From an uncultured Veillonella sp. (GTDB lineage: Bacteria; Bacillota; Negativicutes; Veillonellales; Veillonellaceae): 7,825 bases of DNA. Where the stretch lies: contig CAJZEE010000084.1 of the NCBI GenBank assembly GCA_915066865.1, forward strand, positions 1 through 7,825, in the 5' to 3' direction. Positions within the stretch are counted from its first letter, which is position 1. Each line of letters starts with the position of its first letter. Of this stretch, positions 1-5,276 are shown piece by piece. The translations under genes and the position numbers were made by a program. Under the pieces are notes generated by a model that searched no databases, was not told where the DNA came from, and saw only the letters and a program-made list of their open reading frames with translations.

Positions 1-397
1 TTTTGTCTACAAGCTGCTCACTAGGATAATATTTCATAGCAAATTCTTTTAATCGATCTATAGATTCTGAACCTGCCTCTAGCAAACGACATCTTCCAAA
101 TACGACTACACTTTGTACATACGGCGCCCAGGATTCAGATTCATCAATTCTCTCATTACCATATACGGTAAAACATACCTTATCTGAAGTTTTCAATGAC
201 TCTACTTTATGACCAGCTTTAGCTCCATGAAAATAAATCTTTTTATTATCACAATCATAAAAATAATTAATAGGAATAGCATAAGGATAACCCTCAACAC
301 CATTCATGGCAATAATTCCACGACGATTAGATTGTAATAAAGCTTCTGCAGCACTATGGTCTATTTCATTTATCTTTATACGAATTGGTTTAAACAT
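1..397 (-). CDS. Pyridoxamine 5'-phosphate oxidase family (NimA-like) flavoprotein, 3' end cut
   Basis: The frame reads 132 codons from an ATG at 397 and runs off the left edge, so the C-terminus is missing; relatives are usually about 150-160 residues. The start is supported by an AGGAG seven bases upstream. The N-terminus reads MFKPIRIKINEIDHSAAEAL, followed by a strand GIIAMNGVEGYPYAIPINYFYD, typical of the split-barrel FMN-binding fold shared by PNPOx-like and nitroimidazole-resistance (NimA) proteins. Then come IYFHGAKAGHKVESLK and a later strand YVQSVVVFGRCRLL. These match the usual order for the family: substrate/FMN-facing strand, a His-Gly-Ala segment with basic residues that contact FMN phosphate, then the dimer strand. 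The precise substrate cannot be told. It may be co-transcribed from the SOS promoter near 942-971, because I see no terminator between it and the LysM gene; that is inference. Confidence 0.8.
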   Translation of the reverse strand, partial: MFKPIRIKINEIDHSAAEALLQSNRRGIIAMNGVEGYPYAIPINYFYDCDNKKIYFHGAKAGHKVESLKTSDKVCFTVYGNERIDESESWAPYVQSVVVFGRCRLLEAGSESIDRLKEFAMKYYPSEQLVDK

Positions 398-413
398 AAT
401 CTATCTCCTAATT

Positions 414-539
414 TTATTTACTTATCCTATTTACAAGATACATAAAAGTACCACTATTAGTATCATCAACTTTAGAATATTCTTTCCAATTTATAGGATA
501 TATCCTAGTTAATACTATAGGTGCTTCCATTCCACGCAT
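414..539 (-). CDS. Possible small ORF, 41 aa, unknown function
   Basis: An ATG at 539 opens a 41-residue frame beginning MRGMEAPIVLTRIYPINWKE and ending at TAA 414-416, 16 bases before the next gene. A purine-rich AGGAAAAGGA lies just upstream, a weak ribosome binding site. The frame is the same as that of the LysM gene upstream. After that gene's TAA (573-575) there are 52 consecutive sense codons, so it could be a separate small gene, a decayed extension of the LysM protein, or chance. It has two tryptophans if counted from the LysM stop, and no transmembrane segment or motif that I recognise. Treat as unproven. Confidence 0.25.
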   Translation of the reverse strand: MRGMEAPIVLTRIYPINWKEYSKVDDTNSGTFMYLVNRISK

Positions 540-572
540 TGTTCCTTTTCCTGTATTAGAGGACCAATATAT

Positions 573-881
573 TTAGTTTTGAGCCACATAGTCCAAAGCT
601 CTAACAGGACTATCATTTTTCTTAACCGGTACTTTTAAAACTGTACCAGGAACTAATGCACCAGAGTCATCAATTTTGTTGAGTTCCTTCATAGCATATA
701 CCATTTCACGAACATCCATATCTTTATGAGCTGTGCGAGCTGCAATATCCCACATCGTATCACCTCCTTGTACTTTTACTTCACGGATAGCATGTGTGTT
801 TGCTTCTGTTACAGGATTTGTCATATTATAGCCGAATAAGATTGTTAAGCACATTCCTACCATCATCAATATATTTTTCAT
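573..881 (-). CDS. Membrane-anchored LysM protein, YneA-like SOS cell-division inhibitor candidate
   Basis: A 102-residue protein. I place the start at ATG 881, which has GAGGT five bases upstream, rather than at the upstream ATG at 923, which lies inside a LexA-box-like sequence. Residues 3-18 (ILMMVGMCLTILFGYN) form a single hydrophobic N-terminal segment, either a membrane anchor or a signal peptide. Residues 33-86 are one LysM domain, opening REVKVQGGDTMWDIAART and closing GALVPGTVLKVPVKK. LysM domains bind the glycan of peptidoglycan. Size, architecture and divergence from lexA match Bacillus YneA, which blocks septation during DNA damage. Inference: this is the functional counterpart, repressed by LexA through the operators at 917-992. 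Sequence similarity beyond the LysM domain cannot be judged by eye, so a plain cell-wall-binding protein remains possible. Confidence 0.8.
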   Translation of the reverse strand: MKNILMMVGMCLTILFGYNMTNPVTEANTHAIREVKVQGGDTMWDIAARTAHKDMDVREMVYAMKELNKIDDSGALVPGTVLKVPVKKNDSPVRALDYVAQN

Positions 882-916
882 CTCATACCTCACATTTACA
901 TCGAACATAATATCTG

Positions 917-930
917 AGAACATTTGTTTG
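917..930. promoter_or_regulatory. LexA box, weaker, downstream of the LysM gene start point
   Basis: AGAACATTTGTTTG matches the Bacillus-type SOS consensus CGAAC-N4-GTTCG at 8 of 10 fixed positions. It lies just beyond the inferred transcription start of the LysM gene, where bound LexA could act as a roadblock. Confidence 0.5.
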
Positions 931-941
931 TTTACATGCTT

Positions 942-971
942 ATATTAGCACACGAACGAATGTTCGGTCAA
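942..971 (-). promoter_or_regulatory. SOS promoter of the LysM gene
   Basis: On the minus strand TTGACC (971-966) is a good -35 element. It is followed after 18 bases by TAATAT (947-942), a fair -10 element. The LexA box at 953-966 fills most of the spacer and touches the -35, the classic position for direct repression. Transcription would start near 935, giving a leader of about 50 bases to the ATG at 881. Confidence 0.6.
953..966. promoter_or_regulatory. LexA box, perfect
   Basis: CGAACGAATGTTCG matches CGAAC-N4-GTTCG at all ten fixed positions. It sits between the -35 and -10 of the LysM gene promoter and about 60 bases upstream of the lexA -10. Position between two divergent SOS genes makes a chance match very unlikely. 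Confidence 0.92.
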
Positions 972-978
972 GTGTTTT

Positions 979-992
979 AGAACAAATGTTTG
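979..992. promoter_or_regulatory. LexA box overlapping the lexA -35
   Basis: AGAACAAATGTTTG has the same outer deviations (A first, T at position 13) as the box at 917-930, matching 8 of 10 consensus positions. It overlaps the lexA -35 hexamer at 990-995 by three bases, so it is the natural autorepression site of lexA. Confidence 0.72.
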
Positions 993-1018
993 CAAAAATT
1001 TTTGAAATTGCCTATAAT
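990..1018 (+). promoter_or_regulatory. lexA promoter
   Basis: TTGCAA (990-995), a 17-base spacer and a perfect TATAAT (1013-1018). The expected start is near 1025, giving a leader of about 110 bases. A second pair, TTGAAA at 1002-1007 with TATAAG at 1024-1029, is a weaker alternative. Confidence 0.65.
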
Positions 1019-1024
1019 AGGTAT

Positions 1025-1052
1025 ATAAGATAAGTAATTATCTTATGTTTTT
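1025..1052 (+). other. Stem-loop with T-run in the lexA leader
   Basis: A perfect 9-bp inverted repeat, ATAAGATAA (1025-1033) and TTATCTTAT (1038-1046), has a GTAA loop and is followed by GTTTTT. It begins almost exactly at the predicted lexA transcription start. The stem has only two G-C pairs, so as a terminator it would be weak; it could instead protect the 5' end of the RNA or be a protein-binding dyad. Confidence 0.45.
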
Positions 1053-1135
1053 ATTATATAGTACAAAATGAGTAAATTTTTACGCATATACATATTAAAA
1101 TTATTTTGACATTACATTGACTATGGAGGTTCATC

Positions 1136-1807
1136 GTGAGACGCCCTGCTACAGATATTAATACAAAACAGCGCCGTATATTAGATTTTATTAAGGAATC
1201 TTTACATAATGAATATCGTTGTCCTACTGTTCGAGAAATCTGTACCAATGTAGGCCTTAGTTCTACTTCTACAGTGCAATCTCATTTGAATGCTCTTGAA
1301 AAGTTTGGTTATATTAAACGGGATCCTAATAAAAATCGCGCTATTACAGTACTAGAGGATACAAAACCTTCTATTTCTGTAGATGGTAATGAAACATCAA
1401 GTTCTGATAATTTTGAGTTCTTAGGAGCTGGCTTAAAACAAGTTCCTCTTATTGGTACTGTACAAGCAGGTATGCCTATTACAGCAGTAGAAAATTTAGA
1501 ATCTACTCTTACATTACCTGTTCAATTAACTGGTGATTCTGACTGCTTTTTACTACGTGTTCAAGGCGAATCCATGATGAATATTGGTATGTATGAAGGT
1601 GATATGCTCATCGTACGCCATCAAAATACGGCTAATAATGGTGATGTTGTTGTGGCACGTATCGATGATGAAGCTACAGTAAAACGTTTCTATAAAGAAA
1701 ATGGTCATATTCGTTTGCAACCAGAAAATGATGATTTCGATCCAATCATTGTAGATGATTGTCATATTGAAGGTCTTGTCATTGGTCTTGTACGAGACAG
1801 AATATAG
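1136..1807 (+). CDS. lexA: LexA, SOS repressor and self-cleaving serine protease
   Basis: A 223-residue protein starting at GTG, with GGAGGT (1125-1130) five bases upstream. The N-terminal winged helix-turn-helix is residues 1-72: KQRRILDFIKESLHN, then PTVREICTNVGLSSTSTVQS and LNALEKFGYIKRDPNKNRAI. A linker of about 25 residues leads to the S24 protease domain. The self-cleavage bond is A111-G112 in GTVQAGMP, the nucleophile is S146 in VQGESMMN, and the general base is K183 in EATVKRF. The spacings 111-146-183 equal those of E. coli LexA (84-119-156). Known role: represses SOS genes and is inactivated when RecA filaments on single-stranded DNA stimulate cleavage. It is divergent from a LysM gene with shared operators and is evidently self-regulated. 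The linker between the domains is longer than in E. coli (202 residues in total there). Confidence 0.98.
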   Translation: MRRPATDINTKQRRILDFIKESLHNEYRCPTVREICTNVGLSSTSTVQSHLNALEKFGYIKRDPNKNRAITVLEDTKPSISVDGNETSSSDNFEFLGAGLKQVPLIGTVQAGMPITAVENLESTLTLPVQLTGDSDCFLLRVQGESMMNIGMYEGDMLIVRHQNTANNGDVVVARIDDEATVKRFYKENGHIRLQPENDDFDPIIVDDCHIEGLVIGLVRDRI

Positions 1808-1842
1808 AAAAAAAACGGCAACGTATGGTTGCCGTTTTTTTT
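1808..1842. terminator. Bidirectional intrinsic terminator, lexA / BASS transporter
   Basis: The stem CGGCAAC (1816-1822) and GTTGCCG (1828-1834) has a 5-base loop. It is flanked by eight A on the left and eight T on the right, so it works in either direction. It begins directly after the lexA stop and lies 15 bases beyond the stop of the convergent transporter gene. Confidence 0.95.
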
Positions 1843-1856
1843 GGTATCTATTAAGT

Positions 1857-2798
1857 TTATATATTACGTAAACTATTCTCTCTACGAAGCATAGCAAAAA
1901 TAGCACCTGATATATTGTGCCATACACTAAAGATAGCTCCTACTAGAGTTGCTAAAGGATTTAATGCAAAATTTGTTGCCGCCAATGTGACTGCTAAACC
2001 ACTATTTTGCATCCCTACCTCAATCGCTAATGCTGTAGTTTTATCATATCTTAATTTAAGTATATATCCTACACCTAAGCCTAACAGCATGCCTAGTATA
2101 TTATGTATACCAACAACTATTAGTGTTTCTAGGCCAGAAATTAAAAGTTTATCTCTATTAATGGCTATAATGGCTGCTATTAATAATATGATAGCAATCA
2201 TAGAAACAATAGGACTTACGCTAGTTAATGTATTAATCCGTGATTTACAAACATATTGGATGATTGCACCTAATAATATAGGAACTATAATTACTTTTAC
2301 CATAGTTATTATCATTGGTAGTAATGCTACATTTACCCATGTACCTCCCAAATATAGGATTAGTAAAGGCGTTACAATTGGTGCTATTAATGTTGAAGTA
2401 ATCGTCATTCCTACAGATAAAGGAACATCACCTTTAGCAATATAGGTGATGACATTGCTGGCGGTTCCACCTGGACAGCAGCCAACTAATATGACACCAA
2501 TTGCTAAATCTGGAGGTAATGTAAAAATATGACAGATTCCCCAAGCTAATAAAGGCATTATTGTATATTGAGCCAGTACACCTATACAAATATCCTTTGG
2601 ATGTCTGAGAATACTACACAAATCTTCAAATTTAATAGTTAGTCCCATGCCAAACATAGCGATGCCAAGTAAAAATGGTGTATACGCTATGGCCCAAGAA
2701 AAATATGAAGGCACTATATAAGCAATACAAGAAAAGCCTATGATTAGTATCATTAAGTATTTGGATATCAGTTGATTTAGTGTTACTAGTTGCTTCAT
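1857..2798 (-). CDS. BASS-family (bile acid:Na+ symporter type) transporter, candidate pantoate/ketopantoate importer
   Basis: A 313-residue, highly hydrophobic inner-membrane protein with about nine to ten membrane segments. Two signatures of the bile acid:sodium symporter family are present: VGCCPGGTASNVITYIAKGD (residues 105-124) and EVGMQNSGLAVTLAA (260-274). These are the two crossover helices that line the sodium and substrate sites. It is the last gene of the panD-panC operon. Its ribosome binding site, AGGAGGGAGAGG, overlaps the panC TAG, and only 12 bases separate the two genes, so translation is probably coupled. The BASS family includes Salmonella PanS, which brings in CoA precursors such as ketopantoate. 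Position next to panC suggests the same role here, but BASS substrates vary widely and residues alone do not decide it. The family call is firm and the substrate is inference. Confidence 0.93.
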   Translation of the reverse strand: MKQLVTLNQLISKYLMILIIGFSCIAYIVPSYFSWAIAYTPFLLGIAMFGMGLTIKFEDLCSILRHPKDICIGVLAQYTIMPLLAWGICHIFTLPPDLAIGVILVGCCPGGTASNVITYIAKGDVPLSVGMTITSTLIAPIVTPLLILYLGGTWVNVALLPMIITMVKVIIVPILLGAIIQYVCKSRINTLTSVSPIVSMIAIILLIAAIIAINRDKLLISGLETLIVVGIHNILGMLLGLGVGYILKLRYDKTTALAIEVGMQNSGLAVTLAATNFALNPLATLVGAIFSVWHNISGAIFAMLRRENSLRNI

Positions 2799-2810
2799 AA
2801 CCTCTCCCTC

Positions 2811-3653
2811 CTAATTTGGATCATAGGAGAAGTTATCTATTAGACGTGTAGTACCAATATATACTGCCATGGCAACTAGAACAGGAGCATTAATCTCTTC
2901 AACTGGTTGCATAGTATTAGCATCTACAACTGAAATATAGTCAATTTTAGCAAGAGGCTCTGACTGTATTATTTCTGTCATAGTATTAATTATGCTATCC
3001 GCAGAACAACCTGGTGTAATTGATTCTTTACCTTTTTGGATAGATTTATATAATATAGTTGCTGCCTTACGCTCTTCAGTCGATAAATATGTATTGCGAG
3101 AAGATTTTGCTAATCCATCTTGTTCACGCACAATAGGAACACCAATAATATTTACAGGAAAGTTTAAATCAAAAACCATTTTACGGATAATGGCTAATTG
3201 CTGTGCATCCTTCTCACCAAAATATGCATTTGTAGGCTGAATAATATTAAAGAATTTTGCTACAACAGTACATACACCTTTAAAGTGAATTGGTCTACGA
3301 ATGCCACATAATGTACTAGATAAATCAACAATATCTACAAAAGCCTTTTTATCTTGATACATTTCTTCTGGACTAGGTGTAAATATGAGGTCCACACCAT
3401 GTGATTCACATAGCTTTTTATCGCTATTGATATCACGTGGATATGTGCTTAAATCTTCATTTTCTCCAAATTGAATGGGATTAACGAAAATAGAGACAAT
3501 TACCTTATCATTATTTTTTCTTGCTTGATCTATTAATGATGCGTGCCCATCGTGTAAAAACCCCATAGTTGGGACGTAACCAATGGAATAGCCTTCTTTT
3601 TTCCATTTATTAATCGTATTGCGTACATTTTCAATTGTAAGTACATGTTCCAT
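2811..3653 (-). CDS. panC: Pantothenate synthetase (pantoate-beta-alanine ligase)
   Basis: A 280-residue cytoplasmic enzyme, the usual length, that joins pantoate and beta-alanine with ATP through a pantoyl-adenylate. The HIGH-type motif is PTMGFLHDGH (28-37), followed by the pantoate/ATP segment IFVNPIQFGENEDLSTYPR (55-73). RRPIHFKGVCTVV (119-131) stands where most family members have RPGHF. FGEKDAQQLAIIRKM (145-159) and the KMSKS-type loop LAKSSRN (181-187) complete the site; many homologues have MSSRN here, so the K at 183 is a mild variation. ATG 3653 has GGAGG seven bases upstream. It lies 70 bases after panD and 12 before the transporter. No panB is present in the window. Confidence 0.97.
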   Translation of the reverse strand: MEHVLTIENVRNTINKWKKEGYSIGYVPTMGFLHDGHASLIDQARKNNDKVIVSIFVNPIQFGENEDLSTYPRDINSDKKLCESHGVDLIFTPSPEEMYQDKKAFVDIVDLSSTLCGIRRPIHFKGVCTVVAKFFNIIQPTNAYFGEKDAQQLAIIRKMVFDLNFPVNIIGVPIVREQDGLAKSSRNTYLSTEERKAATILYKSIQKGKESITPGCSADSIINTMTEIIQSEPLAKIDYISVVDANTMQPVEEINAPVLVAMAVYIGTTRLIDNFSYDPN

Positions 3654-3680
3654 AGTAATTCCTCCGTTTATTGTAAATAC

Positions 3681-3711
3681 GAAGATAGTCCTATACAGTC
3701 TACTGTAATTC
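3681..3711 (-). repeat. Short inverted-repeat copy A, between panD and panC
   Basis: Read on the minus strand, this carries GAATT, ACAGTAGACT, GTATAG and ACTATCT in that order, the same order as copy B at 4188-4229 on the plus strand, with gaps in between. The core 10-mer ACAGTAGACT is exact. Copy A also holds a perfect 6-bp inverted repeat, TACAGT/ACTGTA (3694-3707). The relationship could be chance in AT-rich DNA. Confidence 0.35.
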
Positions 3712-3723
3712 GATCAATAACAA

Positions 3724-4116
3724 TTAATTTTGATCAACTAATAAACCATGTTTCTCATAGTTTTTTATATGACTTATCTTGTTGTTTGTATCTACAAATA
3801 CAACGAGAGGCTTATGGCTCTCAACTTCAGTTTCATTCAACTGTGCATAACACATGATAATAATTTTATCATGTACTTGTACATGTCGTGCAGCAGCTCC
3901 ATTTAAACATATAACACCACTACCGGCTTCTCCGGCTATAGTATATGTGCTAAATCGTGCTCCATTATTAATATTTACAATTTGAACTTGCTCATATTCT
4001 CGTATTCCAGATGCACTCAAAAGATCTGTATCTATAGTAATGCTCCCCACATAATCAAGTTCTGCTTGTGTCACAGTAGCTCTGTGAATTTTACCTTTTA
4101 ACATTGTTAGTTCCAT
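3724..4116 (-). CDS. panD: Aspartate 1-decarboxylase proenzyme
   Basis: A 130-residue enzyme that makes beta-alanine from L-aspartate using a pyruvoyl group. I chose ATG 4116, with AAGGAG six bases upstream; an ATG at 4170 in the same frame has no such site and would add 18 unconserved residues. With this start the residue numbers fall exactly on the E. coli ones: the self-processing bond G24-S25 in DYVGSITID, K9 in MLKGK, R54 and Y58 in ARFSTY, and N72 in CLNGAAA. The proenzyme therefore looks competent to cleave and form pyruvoyl-Ser25. It is first in a leftward operon with panC and the BASS transporter. Whether the genome also has a PanZ-type maturation partner cannot be seen here. Confidence 0.97.
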   Translation of the reverse strand: MELTMLKGKIHRATVTQAELDYVGSITIDTDLLSASGIREYEQVQIVNINNGARFSTYTIAGEAGSGVICLNGAAARHVQVHDKIIIMCYAQLNETEVESHKPLVVFVDTNNKISHIKNYEKHGLLVDQN

Positions 4117-4187
4117 GTTAAACTCCTTGTGTTTTAATGTAATCGCCTTATGGTCGATTCGAAATATCACAAATTTCTGTTTATCAT

Positions 4188-4229
4188 GAATTAACAGTAG
4201 ACTAGAGTATAGTTGAAAATACTATCTCC
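4188..4229 (+). repeat. Short inverted-repeat copy B, upstream of panD
   Basis: On the plus strand it reads GAATT, ACAGTAGACT, GTATAG and ACTATCT, with small insertions compared with copy A. It lies in the presumed panD leader, in opposite orientation to copy A, so the two flank panD as inverted repeats. Confidence 0.35.
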
Positions 4230-4235
4230 AGTGCA

Positions 4236-4244
4236 ATTATATCA
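4236..4244 (-). promoter_or_regulatory. Extended -10 promoter of panD-panC-BASS
   Basis: On the minus strand TGATATAAT (4244-4236) is a perfect extended -10 element (TG-N-TATAAT). No good -35 lies 16-18 bases upstream, as is allowed for this class. It would give a leader of about 110 bases before panD ATG 4116. I see no known riboswitch in that leader. Confidence 0.5.
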
Positions 4245-4319
4245 TAATAAAAAGTTTACACATTATATTTTTGGTTATTAGACTATAAAGATTAGTAACA
4301 AATATAAGACATATAAAAC

Positions 4320-4352
4320 AAAACCAGTAGCTACATAGTAGTTACTGGTTTT
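4320..4352 (-). terminator. Terminator of the dapB-asd-dapA operon
   Basis: A 15-bp stem (4320-4334 with 4338-4352) has a 3-base loop and a single non-Watson-Crick position. On the minus strand it ends in GGTTTTGTTTTAT. It starts 15 bases past the dapA stop. Its plus-strand T-run is short, so it is mainly a leftward terminator. Confidence 0.88.
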
Positions 4353-4367
4353 ATGATTATTTATATA

Positions 4368-5255
4368 TTATTGTAAATATTCTGCTAAAGCTTTATCAAT
4401 ATATGCTGCTTCTTCGGCACTAGGGTCACACATTGGCAAATTAAATACACCAGCAGGTAAACCTATTTTACGGACTGCATATTTAACAGGAATAGGATTT
4501 GTAGTAATAAACATAGCTTTTATGATATCCGCTAAGCTTTGATGAATACGAAGTGCTTCGTGATTATGACCAGATTTATAAGCTTGAATCATAGCATTCA
4601 TATCTTTGCCCGCTATATGAGAAACTACTGATACAACACCGCATGCTCCTACAGATAGCATTGGCAATGTAAGACCATCATCTCCGCTATATACCATGAA
4701 GTCATCCTCAGGCATTAAGCGTTTAATTTCAGATGAAATCATAAGATTGCCACTGGCCTCTTTAATCGCGCATACATGTGGATACTCACTATGTAATTGT
4801 GCTAGTGTTGTTGGGAAAATGCCTGTTCCTACACGGCTTGGTACATTATATACCATGATTGGCAGTGTAGTAGCCTCTGCAATAGCTTTAAAGTGTAAGT
4901 ATTGGCCTTGTTGATTTGGCTTATTGTAGTAAGGTACTACAACTAATAAACCATCGATTCCATCAATTTTAGATACTTCTTTTACAAAATTTACGGAAGA
5001 TTTTGTATCATTAGTACCAACATTGGCAATAATTGTACCTTTATGACCACATTCTTTAGCGATAGCCGTAAATAAAGCTAATTTATCCTCTTTAGACATA
5101 GTTGGATTTTCTCCTGTTGTACCACATACAACAAGACCATCAGAACCATTATCTAATAAATGATGAGCAATAGCTACACTATTTTCTATGTTAAGGGATC
5201 CATCATTATTAAATGATGTAATCATAGCCGTTAATACTCGACCAAAGGTTTTCAT
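4368..5255 (-). CDS. dapA: 4-hydroxy-tetrahydrodipicolinate synthase
   Basis: A 295-residue class I aldolase-type TIM barrel that condenses pyruvate with aspartate semialdehyde, the committed step to diaminopimelate and lysine. The Schiff-base lysine is K165 in CAIKEASGN. The catalytic triad partners are Y136 in VYNVPSR and T47 in VCGTTGENPT. R141, which binds the substrate carboxylate, follows in the same YNVPSR motif. GIDGLLVVVPYYNKP (99-113) is the usual hydrophobic strand and YYNKP motif. ATG 5255 has GGGGAGGA five bases upstream. It is the last gene of the operon, 21 bases after asd. The enzyme is cytoplasmic. Feedback inhibition by lysine cannot be read with certainty from the sequence, but expression should fall with lysine through the riboswitch upstream of dapB. 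Confidence 0.98.
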   Translation of the reverse strand: MKTFGRVLTAMITSFNNDGSLNIENSVAIAHHLLDNGSDGLVVCGTTGENPTMSKEDKLALFTAIAKECGHKGTIIANVGTNDTKSSVNFVKEVSKIDGIDGLLVVVPYYNKPNQQGQYLHFKAIAEATTLPIMVYNVPSRVGTGIFPTTLAQLHSEYPHVCAIKEASGNLMISSEIKRLMPEDDFMVYSGDDGLTLPMLSVGACGVVSVVSHIAGKDMNAMIQAYKSGHNHEALRIHQSLADIIKAMFITTNPIPVKYAVRKIGLPAGVFNLPMCDPSAEEAAYIDKALAEYLQ

Positions 5256-5276
5256 ATCTGTCCTCCCCTTGATAGA

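Noticed and set aside
453..463. 11-mer ACTATTAGTAT also present at 7386-7396
   Set aside because: A single AT-rich 11-mer shared between two sites is expected by chance in a window this size, and the contexts are unrelated.
494..507. Perfect 14-base palindrome TAGGATATATCCTA
   Set aside because: It is short, AT-rich, lies within the possible small ORF and has no second copy that I could find; it could easily arise by chance.
1068..1109. Possible 13-residue leader peptide before lexA
   Set aside because: No ribosome binding site precedes its ATG, and there is no codon bias that would suggest attenuation.
1106..1111. Perfect TTGACA upstream of lexA
   Set aside because: A partner -10 would fall at about 1129, on the ribosome binding site and start of lexA, where no TATAAT-like sequence exists.
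1553..1927. Minus-strand open frame (124 codons) crossing the lexA 3' end and terminator
   Set aside because: It runs through the bidirectional terminator and overlaps lexA and the transporter gene; no motif supports it.
1915..2445. Long plus-strand open frame (176 codons)
   Set aside because: It is antisense to the BASS transporter, has no ribosome binding site, and its composition is that of a shadow of the hydrophobic frame.
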